This document shows positions 1-5,635 of a DNA stretch of 13,657 nucleotides, piece by piece. Origin of the DNA: Micrococcales bacterium (GTDB taxonomy: Bacteria; Actinomycetota; Actinomycetes; Actinomycetales; Dermatophilaceae). Position 1 is the stretch's first letter. The number at the start of each line of letters is the position of its first letter. Location of the stretch: assembly GCA_003157445.1 (NCBI GenBank), contig PMJN01000255.1, forward strand, positions 1-13,657, given 5' to 3'. A model generated the notes under the pieces. It did no database searches. It was not told where the DNA came from and was given only the letters and a program-made list of their open reading frames with translations. Position numbers and translations under genes: made by a program.

Positions 1-327
1 GGTTCGCCGATCCGCTGGACACCCGAAGCGAGGCCGCTGTCATGCGAGGAGACCGGTTACGGCGCCGAGGTGATGAAGCTGGTCGGGTGCTCGGACCGTG
101 ACCGACGCGGACACACACCCATGCTGCCGAACAGCATCTACAAGCTGTTCTTCCTCTGTCAGTCGATCGGCGCACAGCAGCCACCGGACAAGTTGGAGAC
201 CCTTGAGATCGGGTGGTTCGGCATCGACGACCTGCCAGAACTCTCCGCCGGACGCGTGAACCGCTGGGAGCTCGAGCGGGTACTGGCCCACCATCGCGAC
301 CCGTCGCTACCCACCGAATTCGACTGA
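1..327 (+). pseudogene. NUDIX hydrolase remnant, broken in the NUDIX box and cut by the window edge
   Basis: The C-terminal part reads cleanly from about position 49 to the TGA at 325-327. It contains EETGYGAEV, then DRDRRGHTP, IYKLFFLC, LETLEIGWFGIDDLPELS and a final HHRDPSLPTEFD. That order matches NUDIX hydrolases of the Nudix_N (ADP-ribose pyrophosphatase-like) type. The upstream half of the NUDIX box lies in another frame: bases 3-47 read FADPLDTRSEAAVMR, which fits the stretch before the REUXEE core. Family spacing expects about four residues between EAAV and EETG, but only four bases are present, so about 8 nt including the conserved R-E codons appear to be missing. A hydrolase lacking that metal-binding core should be inactive. 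An ATG at 70 could start an 85-residue fragment, but no family member would start there. The 5' end lies outside the window. The family call is firm; the deletion size is inferred from motif spacing. Confidence 0.72.
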
Positions 328-468
328 GAAAACCCCAGCCCTCCATCAAGGCGACTCACCGGCAAACGCACCGCGACAAATCCCGAATCACGATCCCCAA
401 ACGAAGATCCAATCAGTGCCAGGCGGAACCGAAAGACCTCGGCCGACACCGACTCGTAGGCGGTTACC

Positions 469-668
469 TCAGACATACTTAGGTGAGGGCCCGTAGCAAT
501 TCGAGCCCTCGCCCGAGTCCTCACACCCGACACCAGCACGATGATGCCGCCAATCGAAATGAAGCCGAGGAGATAGAACCAGCCGCTGCGATTCATGTCG
601 TGCAGTCGGCGAATGCCCACCGAAATGCTCGGCAGGACCAGACCCAACAAGATCAGAATTCGGAACAT
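469..668 (-). pseudogene. DUF805 inner-membrane protein, 3' half with a frameshift
   Basis: Read on the minus strand from about 668, the product begins FRILILLGLVLPSISVGIRR, followed by LHDMNRSGWFYLLGFISIGG and IIVLV. This is the third membrane segment, the signature RRLHD..RSGW and the fourth membrane segment of DUF805 proteins. The usual C-terminal tail (G.N.YGP.P) is present one frame over as CEDSGEGSNCYGPSPKYV, with its TGA at 469-471. Adding one base near 529-531 (GTG-TC to GTG-TTC) joins the two parts as IIVLVFGCEDSGEGSN. The first two membrane segments are absent: upstream sequence in this frame is not hydrophobic and runs into a YdeI/OmdA remnant on the other strand. DUF805 proteins are small membrane proteins of unknown function. 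This copy is 5'-truncated and frameshifted, so it is very likely non-functional. Confidence 0.7.
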
Positions 669-683
669 GCCGGTAGCACGTCG

Positions 684-1148
684 CGTCTGATCGCGGAGGG
701 CAGGATGCAACCTGCGGGTCTGAGCCAGGTTGCCAGCGCCCAGGCCGATGGCCACTGGGACTCGGCACACGCTGGCCTGGCGAGTATGGAACTGCCAACC
801 GACCTGGACGCGGCACTCACCGCAGCACCCAGGGCACGGGCAGTGTTCGAGAGGCTCACCAGCCAGAACCGCTTCGGAGTCTTGTACCGGATCGAGAGCG
901 CGAAACGTGATGACACGCGAGCCAGTCGCATCGAGACGTTCGTTGCCATGCTCGAACGCGGCGAGACGATCGACCCGCAGAAGCGCGCGCTCGTTCGGTT
1001 ACCCGTCCCAGTGCGGCCCTGCCTGCCTGACTGCTGTGCCGAAGGCGCTGGTGAGGAACGTGAGCACTTCACCAGCGCCGGGTGGAATCAGCGGGTGATG
1101 ATGACCTTCAGGGCTTTAGTCTCCGCTGCGCGGCTGAAGGTGTCGTAG
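684..1148 (+). pseudogene. YdeI/OmdA-family (bacteriocin-protection) protein, 5'-truncated
   Basis: From about 684 the frame reads RLIAEGRMQPAGLSQVASAQ, ADGHWDSAHAGLAS, MELPTDLDAALTAAPRARAV, FERLTSQNRFGVLYRIESAK and RDDTRASRIETFVAMLERGE. This follows the C-terminal OmdA layout (AGL..V..A.ADG.WD; LP.DL..AL; IESAKR..TRA.RIE..V.ML..G). The N-terminal domain expected before RLIAEGRM is missing; the frame stays open back to 483 only because it is antisense to the DUF805 remnant. After GETIDPQKR (about 987) the frame continues for about 50 residues unlike the family and stops at 1146-1148, overlapping the 3' end of the convergent dehydrogenase gene by 61 bp. The normal C-terminus therefore also looks lost. 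ATGs at 702 and 786 could start a fragment, but I see no ribosome binding site. YdeI relatives have been linked to peptide or bacteriocin resistance; this fragment's activity is doubtful. Confidence 0.65.
1044..1079 (-). terminator. Hairpin downstream of the alcohol dehydrogenase gene
   Basis: GGCGCTGGTGA (1044-1054) and TCACCAGCGCC (1069-1079) form a perfect 11-bp inverted repeat with a 14-nt loop. It starts 9 bp beyond the dehydrogenase stop codon. There is no T-run, which is common for actinobacterial terminators. It lies inside the out-of-family tail of the YdeI/OmdA frame, so it probably serves the minus-strand gene. Confidence 0.6.
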
Positions 1149-2125
1149 GCATCCATGATGGCGTCGAAGGTGAACCGGTGACTTGCGAATTTCTCGGGTG
1201 TGAGCTTCCCCTGGGCGACCAGCTTCAGCAGCATCGGCGTGGTGGAGGTGCTCACCAGACCTGTGGTGATCGCGATGTCCTTGATCCACAGGTCCTGGAG
1301 CTTCAGCTCCACCGAGGTCCCGTGCACCCCAACATTGGCCACAGTCCCGCCGGGCCGGACGATCTCAGTGGCCATGCCAAAGGTCTGCGGTATGCCCACT
1401 GCCTCGATGGCCACGTCGACCCCCAGGCCATCCGTCATGGCCATCAGCTCATCCATCCAGCCAGCGCTGCCACTGTTGACCGAGTCGGTGGCGCCGAAGG
1501 TCCTGGCCTGCGTAAGTCGGTTTTCGTCCAGGTCGATGGCGATGATGCGGGACGCACCATAAAGCCCGGCGGTCATCATCGCCGAAAGGCCGACCGGCCC
1601 GGAGCCCACCACTGCCACGACGTCGCCCGGCTTCACGCGGCCGTTGCGCACCCCGATCTCGAAGCCGGTCGGCAGGATGTCGGAGAGCATGACCGCGGCC
1701 TCGTCACTAAGCCCCGCGGGCAGCTTGTGCAGGGAGGACTCGGCGAAGGGGATGCGCACATACTCTGCCTGGGTTCCGTCGATGAGGTGACCGATGATCC
1801 AGCCGTTGTTGAGACAATGAGAGAAGAGCTGCTGATCGCAGTAGGAGCACGAGCCACAGGAGGTGATGCAGGAGATGATCACTCGGTCGCCCACCACGAG
1901 CTTGCCCACCGCAGAGCCGACCTCGGTGATGGTCCCGACACCTTCGTGCCCGAGAATCCGCCCGTCGGTCACGGTCGGGACGTCCCCCTTGAGGATGTGC
2001 AGGTCGCTGCCACAGATGGTGGTCGTGTCCACCTGCACGATCACATCCGTCGGGTTGACGATCTTGGGATCGGGCACTTCTTCCCACGACTTGTGATTGG
2101 GTCCGTGGTACACCAGAGCCTTCAT
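1088..2125 (-). CDS. Zinc-dependent alcohol dehydrogenase (MDR superfamily)
   Basis: 345 residues starting MKALVYHGPNHK. It oxidises an alcohol, or reduces an aldehyde or ketone, with a nicotinamide cofactor in the cytoplasm; the natural substrate cannot be read from sequence. Likely catalytic-zinc ligands are C38 (CGSDLH), H60-E61 (GHE) and D149. The structural zinc loop is complete: C90, C93, C96 and C104 with 2-2-7 spacing. The Rossmann fold starts at about 168 with VVGSGPVG (residues 172-179), and the next strand ends in AIDLDENR, where the acidic residue favours NAD over NADP. The start at 2125 is chosen because GGAGGA precedes it by 6 nt and the family begins MKAL; the frame extends upstream to 2200, but those residues are not family-like. 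The gene stands alone, 330 bp from the next upstream gene, and ends convergently with the YdeI/OmdA remnant. Confidence 0.93.
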   Translation of the reverse strand: MKALVYHGPNHKSWEEVPDPKIVNPTDVIVQVDTTTICGSDLHILKGDVPTVTDGRILGHEGVGTITEVGSAVGKLVVGDRVIISCITSCGSCSYCDQQLFSHCLNNGWIIGHLIDGTQAEYVRIPFAESSLHKLPAGLSDEAAVMLSDILPTGFEIGVRNGRVKPGDVVAVVGSGPVGLSAMMTAGLYGASRIIAIDLDENRLTQARTFGATDSVNSGSAGWMDELMAMTDGLGVDVAIEAVGIPQTFGMATEIVRPGGTVANVGVHGTSVELKLQDLWIKDIAITTGLVSTSTTPMLLKLVAQGKLTPEKFASHRFTFDAIMDAYDTFSRAAETKALKVIITR

Positions 2126-2455
2126 GAAGTGTCCTCCAAGTCGCCACGTGCCCAGGCCGGTCGACCGGGCTCCGCGGGTGCGCCTCAGCAGCCCACTCAT
2201 CCTGAGGCGGCTGCAGCCAATGACCAGAGTGCCGGATGTCCAACGGTGTTACCTGTCTCAAATTCGGACTGACCGACTCCAGAACACGGCCGTATCCATG
2301 GCGCGGTTGTGACAGCACTATTCGGCACGTCGGCTGTTCCGCAAGCCCAACGCTGACCGGCGCGTCTACACCTCCAGTTGGGCGCCGACAGACAGGTCCT
2401 CGCTGGGCCGCAAGCGGATCGGGCTGCGGGACGAGCTCGGGGTTTTGAAGAGGGG
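2126..2455. other. 330-bp gap with no supported gene
   Basis: This is the upstream region of the alcohol dehydrogenase and the downstream region of the small membrane protein. Frames here show no family resemblance. Apart from the GGAGGA ribosome binding site and the palindrome at 2157-2168 I see no clear promoter. Confidence 0.5.
2157..2168. promoter_or_regulatory. 12-bp palindrome upstream of the alcohol dehydrogenase
   Basis: CCGGTCGACCGG is a perfect palindrome 31 bp upstream of the dehydrogenase ATG. It could be an operator, but no adjacent regulator exists and short GC palindromes are frequent in such genomes. Confidence 0.25.
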
Positions 2456-2728
2456 CTACGCGTGTTCCGTGGACCGTCCGGTAGCGCGTCCCCTACGAGA
2501 GTGCTTGCGGTTGCGGTACTCCGATCCGACGTAGCCGGACGCTGTCCCAACGATCACGAAGGGAACGATTCCTCTCCAGCCAACGAAACTGCCAGAGATG
2601 AGGTATTCCACCAGCGCCGCTGTGAGGGCGCCGATCAGCAACAGCCCAGCCCACACGAGGAGCCGTGGGACTGGGCTGAGACCGTCGATCCAACGATTTG
2701 CCTGATCATTCAACCTGACTATGCCCAT
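2456..2728 (-). CDS. Small two-helix membrane protein of unknown function
   Basis: 90 residues starting MGIVRLNDQANRWIDGLSPV. The start at 2728 is chosen because GAGGAGA lies about 5 nt upstream; the frame continues to 2779, but that part runs into a 25-bp tandem duplication and is not needed. Two hydrophobic stretches, about residues 23-44 (LLVWAGLLLIGALTAALVEY) and 52-68, are separated by a short polar loop (SGSFVGWRG). The C-terminal tail is very basic (YRNRKHSRRGRATGR), which suggests it lies in the cytoplasm. I do not recognise a family. The next gene on the same strand (PH-like membrane protein) ends 145 bp upstream, with the tandem duplication between, so co-transcription is possible but not shown. 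Confidence 0.65.
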   Translation of the reverse strand: MGIVRLNDQANRWIDGLSPVPRLLVWAGLLLIGALTAALVEYLISGSFVGWRGIVPFVIVGTASGYVGSEYRNRKHSRRGRATGRSTEHA

Positions 2729-2750
2729 GATCTCTCCTCGCGTACTCGGT

Positions 2751-2800
2751 GCACGAGAGCGTAGACCGTGCTGGCGCACGAGAGCGTAGACCGTGCTGGC
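2751..2800. repeat. Perfect 25-bp tandem duplication
   Basis: The 25 bases at 2751-2775, beginning GCACGAGAGCGTAGACC, are repeated exactly at 2776-2800. The repeat starts 23 bp upstream of the small membrane protein's start codon, so it lies in its 5' leader or promoter region. Confidence 0.95.
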
Positions 2801-2869
2801 AAGGACATCCTTGACGTCCGCTGATCGATCGGTTTACGGGGAAGCCGCCAGCCCCCTTGGTGGGCGTAC

Positions 2870-2887
2870 CGCCTCACTTCTGAGGCG
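2870..2887 (-). terminator. Hairpin spanning the stop codon of the PH-like membrane protein gene
   Basis: CGCCTCA and TGAGGCG form perfect 7-bp arms around a CTTC tetraloop. The hairpin includes the TGA at 2874-2876. There is no T-run. It could be a terminator or a 3'-end stabiliser; its position over the stop codon is unusual. Confidence 0.4.
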
Positions 2888-3362
2888 ACTTCGGGCACCA
2901 GGACGCGCCACGGTGCGCCACCCACCATTGGCCGATGCGCTGGTGGTCTTGTTCAAACTTGGCAGCCCCCAAACCCCAATACGACGCCGGAGCTCGAAGC
3001 GTCACGGGCTTGCCACTTTCAGGAATGAGTTGGACGACCCAACCGGCGAACAGATGTTTGCGGACCACCGCTTGGACTTCGTGCCATGGAACGGTCCGCC
3101 GGCGGAAGCCGCGAAGGATCGCGGACTCGTGCGTCAGGTCGACGCCGCGAGTCCGCAGCCACAGCGCCTTTGCCACCGAGAAGCAGCCGAGCATCACCCA
3201 GACCCATGCGAACCAGGACCCGGGCCAGAACTTCGCGGGTGTCACCCAGAAGAACGTGGCCACCGCGAACTGGAGCGCTGCCGGCATGAGAGCCCCGACC
3301 CAGGCGTGGCGGGGCGTGCGGATCTTGGTGTCAGCCGCGGCCACGTCCGGCTCTATCGTCAT
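2874..3362 (-). CDS. Two-helix membrane protein with a PH-like domain
   Basis: 162 residues starting MTIEPDVAAADTKIRTPRHA. After a short polar N-terminus come two hydrophobic segments (about residues 22-40 and 50-68, FAWVWVMLGCFSVAKALWLR), then a cytosolic-looking domain of about 80 residues. That domain has the strand pattern of bacterial PH domains: GVDLTHESAILRGFRRRTVP, WHEVQAVV, WVVQLIPESGKPVTLRAP, and a final helix (AAKFEQDHQRIGQWWVAHRG). Two TM helices followed by a bacterial PH domain is a common actinobacterial arrangement of unknown function. The start at 3362 is preferred because the frame upstream (open to 3965) loses all family character; no strong ribosome binding site is present (GGGGA is about 13 nt away), so the start is the weakest part of the call. 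It is divergent from the PPOX-like gene. Confidence 0.75.
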   Translation of the reverse strand: MTIEPDVAAADTKIRTPRHAWVGALMPAALQFAVATFFWVTPAKFWPGSWFAWVWVMLGCFSVAKALWLRTRGVDLTHESAILRGFRRRTVPWHEVQAVVRKHLFAGWVVQLIPESGKPVTLRAPASYWGLGAAKFEQDHQRIGQWWVAHRGASWCPKSPQK

Positions 3363-3484
3363 GGCAGTCTCGTTCCCCGAAGTCGTGTTGGTGACAGGCG
3401 CTGTGCTGGCGCAAGGCATCCGAAGAGTACCTAAGTAGAAGGCGTATCCCTCGAGGGTGTCGCTAGCGGTCTTTAACGGGCCGT

Positions 3485-3524
3485 CCGCGGATGGTCGAAT
3501 CCGTTTTCGTTGAAGGATCCGCGG
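3485..3524. repeat. Spaced inverted repeat in the divergent promoter region
   Basis: CCGCGGAT (3485-3492) and ATCCGCGG (3517-3524) are perfect 8-bp inverted arms separated by 24 bp. They lie in the 274-bp gap between the divergent PH-like and PPOX-like genes. They could be paired operator sites or chance; no function is assigned. Confidence 0.3.
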
Positions 3525-3636
3525 CAGCGTGGCGCCCCACCCCGCAGCGCAGTCACTGCTGTCCGGTTGCCGATGGCGAGATCGGGCACCCTGGCCCAGG
3601 TGGACCCCGTCGCCGGCCGTCGGCAACAATGGCTCG

Positions 3637-4101
3637 ATGCCTTCCTGGCGCGAGATCGAGCAGGACGCCCCGGACTTCGCGCTTCGAGTTCGGAGGTGCT
3701 TCGATGCTGGAACGAACAAGACCCTGGCTACGCTGCGGCGGGACGGGGCGCCACGGATCAACGCGTCAGAGATTGAGTTCAGCTCCGGCGGCGAGGTAAG
3801 TCTCGGCATGATGCCGGGGTCAATGAAGCTTCTCGACGTGCTGCGTGACCCGCGGGTCGCGCTCCACAGTCCGACCCTGGAACCACCAAAGGATGATCCC
3901 AGCTCTGGACCCGGCGACGCCAAGATGAGCGGCTCGCTGGTGGGGATCCGGCCACCGGTCGACAACCCTCACACAGAAGCGGGTTTCTTCAAACTGGACA
4001 TCACCGAACTGGTCTTGACTTACGTCGGAACCCCCGCTGACCACTTGGTGATCGAGTCGTGGCATCCAGTACGAGGCTGGGAGCGAAGAACGCGAACCTG
4101 A
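3637..4101 (+). CDS. Pyridoxamine 5'-phosphate oxidase-family (PPOX class) flavin/F420-binding protein
   Basis: 154 residues starting MPSWREIEQDAPDFALRVRR. The split-barrel pattern of the family is clear: KTLATLRRDGAPRI (residues 28-41, first strands), EIEFSSGGEVSLGMMPGSMK (45-64, loop toward flavin phosphate), LLDVLRDPRVALHS (65-78), a GPGDAKMSGS stretch (91-100), and a C-terminal DITELVLTYVGTPADHLVIE followed by SWHP. Such single-domain proteins bind FMN, F420 or related cofactors in the cytoplasm and mediate small redox reactions; the substrate is unknown. The start at 3637 is chosen by family length; the frame is open from 3529, but that extension is not family-like. No ribosome binding site is visible, so translation may be leaderless. 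There is no same-strand neighbour, so it is probably monocistronic. Confidence 0.85.
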   Translation: MPSWREIEQDAPDFALRVRRCFDAGTNKTLATLRRDGAPRINASEIEFSSGGEVSLGMMPGSMKLLDVLRDPRVALHSPTLEPPKDDPSSGPGDAKMSGSLVGIRPPVDNPHTEAGFFKLDITELVLTYVGTPADHLVIESWHPVRGWERRTRT

Positions 4102-4251
4102 GACTGATGTGTCGTCGATTGGGAAGGATGACTGAACGCATCACGACCAAATCTGCGTCCGCAAGACGATCCGCATACGGGACCATGGCTCCGGCGGCCG
4201 AGGGCAGTTTCTGATCACCGGTTGTCGTTCACTGGTTTACGGGAATCGTCT

Positions 4252-4268
4252 GCCGGCCTGTGGCCGGC
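4252..4268. terminator. GC-rich hairpin between the convergent PPOX and YbhB genes
   Basis: GCCGGCC-TGT-GGCCGGC is a perfect 7-bp stem with a 3-nt loop. It lies 150 bp past the PPOX stop and 132 bp past the YbhB stop, so it could end both convergent transcripts. There is no T-run. The 299-bp gap around it (4102-4400) shows no other feature. Confidence 0.4.
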
Positions 4269-4400
4269 GATGTGAGCGGTGGTTCTGCTCGCGAGAGGCA
4301 GTACTTTCGGCGACAGGGCCGCAAAGGTGCGTCACGCGGCCGGGTCTGGGTTCGGGGTCGGGAGGACGGCGGGAACGGTTAAGGTGCTGCTGGTGCGCGG

Positions 4401-4967
4401 TTACCGGATTTCGTAGGTGCCGTCGAGTCGGGGGCGTGCGATGACATGTCCTGCCATGGCGTGGAGTGCATCGGCGAGGGTGAACTTGTCGGGCAGGTCG
4501 AGCTGGTGATCCAGGGCGAAGAGTTGGAAGACGTAGGAGTGTGGTCCGTGCGAGCGCGGGGGCTTGGGGCCGGCCCAGCCGCGGTGGCCGAGGGCGCCTT
4601 TGCCGTGTTTGAGCCCGCTGATCGGGCTGGGGTGGGTGAGGCCATTCTCGGGAATGCCGCTTAGCGATGGGTCGATGCCGAGGGTGAGTGCATGGGTGGC
4701 GGGTTTGCCGAGGGGAACGTCGGGGTCTTGCACGATGAGCACGAGTTCCGCGGTTTCGGCTGGCGGCGTCGTCCAGGCGAGGGCGGGTGAAATGTTGGCC
4801 CTGAAGAGCCGGCCGCGGTGCCGCTCTGGGATGGGGGTGCCGTGGTCGAAGGCGGGGCTGGTGAGGGTGAAGTTCTCGGGTACTTGCAGGTCGGGCAGTG
4901 CCCAGACGAGCGTGTGGTGTCCGGCGTGTCGGTTGCGCAGCGCGAGGCCGATGGGGTTTGCGGGCAT
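4401..4967 (-). CDS. YbhB/YbcL family PEBP (Raf kinase inhibitor-like) protein
   Basis: 188 residues. The PEBP fold is well marked: FTLTSPAFDHGTPIPERH (residues 33-50), NISPALAWTTPPAETAELVL (58-77), the ligand-pocket motif QDPDVP (80-85) with H92 (ATHAL), GWAGPKPPRSHGPHSYVFQL (130-149), the downstream FALD, and a C-terminal MAGHVIARPRLDGTYEIR. The N-terminus (NPIGLALRNRHAGHHTLVWA) matches the longer actinobacterial form, which supports the start at 4967. A GAAGGA sequence lies about 10 nt upstream. Family members are cytoplasmic or periplasmic ligand-binding proteins of unclear function; no signal peptide is seen here. It is the last gene of the MFS-MarR-MBL operon, 18 bp after the truncated MBL frame, so it probably shares MarR control. 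Confidence 0.9.
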   Translation of the reverse strand: MPANPIGLALRNRHAGHHTLVWALPDLQVPENFTLTSPAFDHGTPIPERHRGRLFRANISPALAWTTPPAETAELVLIVQDPDVPLGKPATHALTLGIDPSLSGIPENGLTHPSPISGLKHGKGALGHRGWAGPKPPRSHGPHSYVFQLFALDHQLDLPDKFTLADALHAMAGHVIARPRLDGTYEIR

Positions 4968-4985
4968 GGTCCTGTTTCCTTCTCT

Positions 4986-5198
4986 CTATGTCTGGCGGAT
5001 GGGGAGGCCGCGGTTGCGGAGTCTGCGGTCGAAGGCCGCCGTGGAGGGCTCCAGGGTGTCGCGGTATCCACTTGGGCCGGCGTCGATGAGGCTGACCTCG
5101 CTGTCTTGCTCGAGCAGGAAGAAGTGGAGGATTCGGTTCCCAGCGTGCGGATCATCGGCGGAGCCTGGGTGAGGCGGGACGGGTAACGGGTATCTCAT
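4986..5198 (-). pseudogene. MBL-fold metallo-hydrolase, N-terminal remnant
   Basis: 70 residues starting MRYPLPVPPHPGSADDPHAG. FFLLEQDSEVSLIDAGPSGY followed by RDTLEP is the first strand pair and D-A-G-turn of metallo-beta-lactamase-fold proteins. The frame then leaves the family (STAAFDRRLRNRGLPIRQT) and stops at 4986. The zinc-binding HxHxDH motif and everything after it are absent, where full proteins run to roughly 200-300 residues. The ATG at 5198 overlaps the MarR stop codon as ATGA and has no ribosome binding site of its own, so translation would be coupled. The truncated product cannot be a hydrolase. It may be the scar of an internal deletion that brought the YbhB gene up to the MarR gene; a retained short coupled ORF is the alternative. 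Confidence 0.65.
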
Positions 5199-5635
5199 AG
5201 CGGTTTGCTGTTGGTCTGGAGTCGGGTCAGGATTTCGTCGAGCCGGGCGAGGTCATCGGAGTCGAGGTTGGTCAGTGCGGGCGGTGGCTCGTTGAGGATC
5301 GCCTGGCCGCGTTGGGCCGCTTCACGCCCGGCGTCGGTGAGGTGCACGAGCTTGCGGCGGTTGTCGTCGGGGTGGGGGGTGCGATGGACCAGGCCTCGCG
5401 CTTGGAGCTGGTCGACGCCGACGGTCGCGGCTGGTGGGTCGATTTCAGCGGCGCGTGCGATTTCTCGCAGGGTCATCGGACCGTCAGCGAGCTTGATCAG
5501 CACCTCGACCTTGCCGGGCCCGAGATCGAGGGCGGCACGGAGGGCACGTCGGCGGTCCTGTCCGGTGACGAACTCATGCAGGGCGGTCCACACTCGGGAT
5601 GCGGTGTCTGGCGGCGTGGCTGATCGGGTGGTCAT
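5195..5635 (-). CDS. MarR-family transcriptional regulator of the MFS efflux operon
   Basis: 146 residues. The winged helix is clear: MTLREIARAAEIDPPAATVG (residues 54-73) followed by VDQLQARGLVHR, then the wing PHPDDNRRKLVHLTDAGREA (88-107), with the D-x-R-R-type wing and LTDAGRE typical of MarR. MarR proteins are dimeric cytoplasmic repressors that usually release DNA on binding a small phenolic or drug-like ligand. The start at 5635 has AAGGAG about 5 nt upstream. The ATG overlaps the exporter stop (ATGA), and its own stop overlaps the MBL remnant start (ATGA). Being co-transcribed with an exporter under a palindromic site (7087-7107) supports autoregulation; this is inference from layout. 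Confidence 0.9.
   Translation of the reverse strand: MTTRSATPPDTASRVWTALHEFVTGQDRRRALRAALDLGPGKVEVLIKLADGPMTLREIARAAEIDPPAATVGVDQLQARGLVHRTPHPDDNRRKLVHLTDAGREAAQRGQAILNEPPPALTNLDSDDLARLDEILTRLQTNSKPL

Noticed and set aside
483..683. Upstream extension of the YdeI/OmdA frame
   Set aside because: This part is antisense to the DUF805 remnant and unlike the family, so it was excluded from the call.
1082..2272. 396-codon plus-strand frame
   Set aside because: It lies antisense to the alcohol dehydrogenase, is His/Gly/Asp-rich and has no family likeness; it is a shadow frame of GC-rich coding DNA.
4001..4186. 61-codon minus-strand frame in the PPOX/YbhB gap
   Set aside because: Overlaps the PPOX-like gene's 3' end, with no ribosome binding site and no family pattern.
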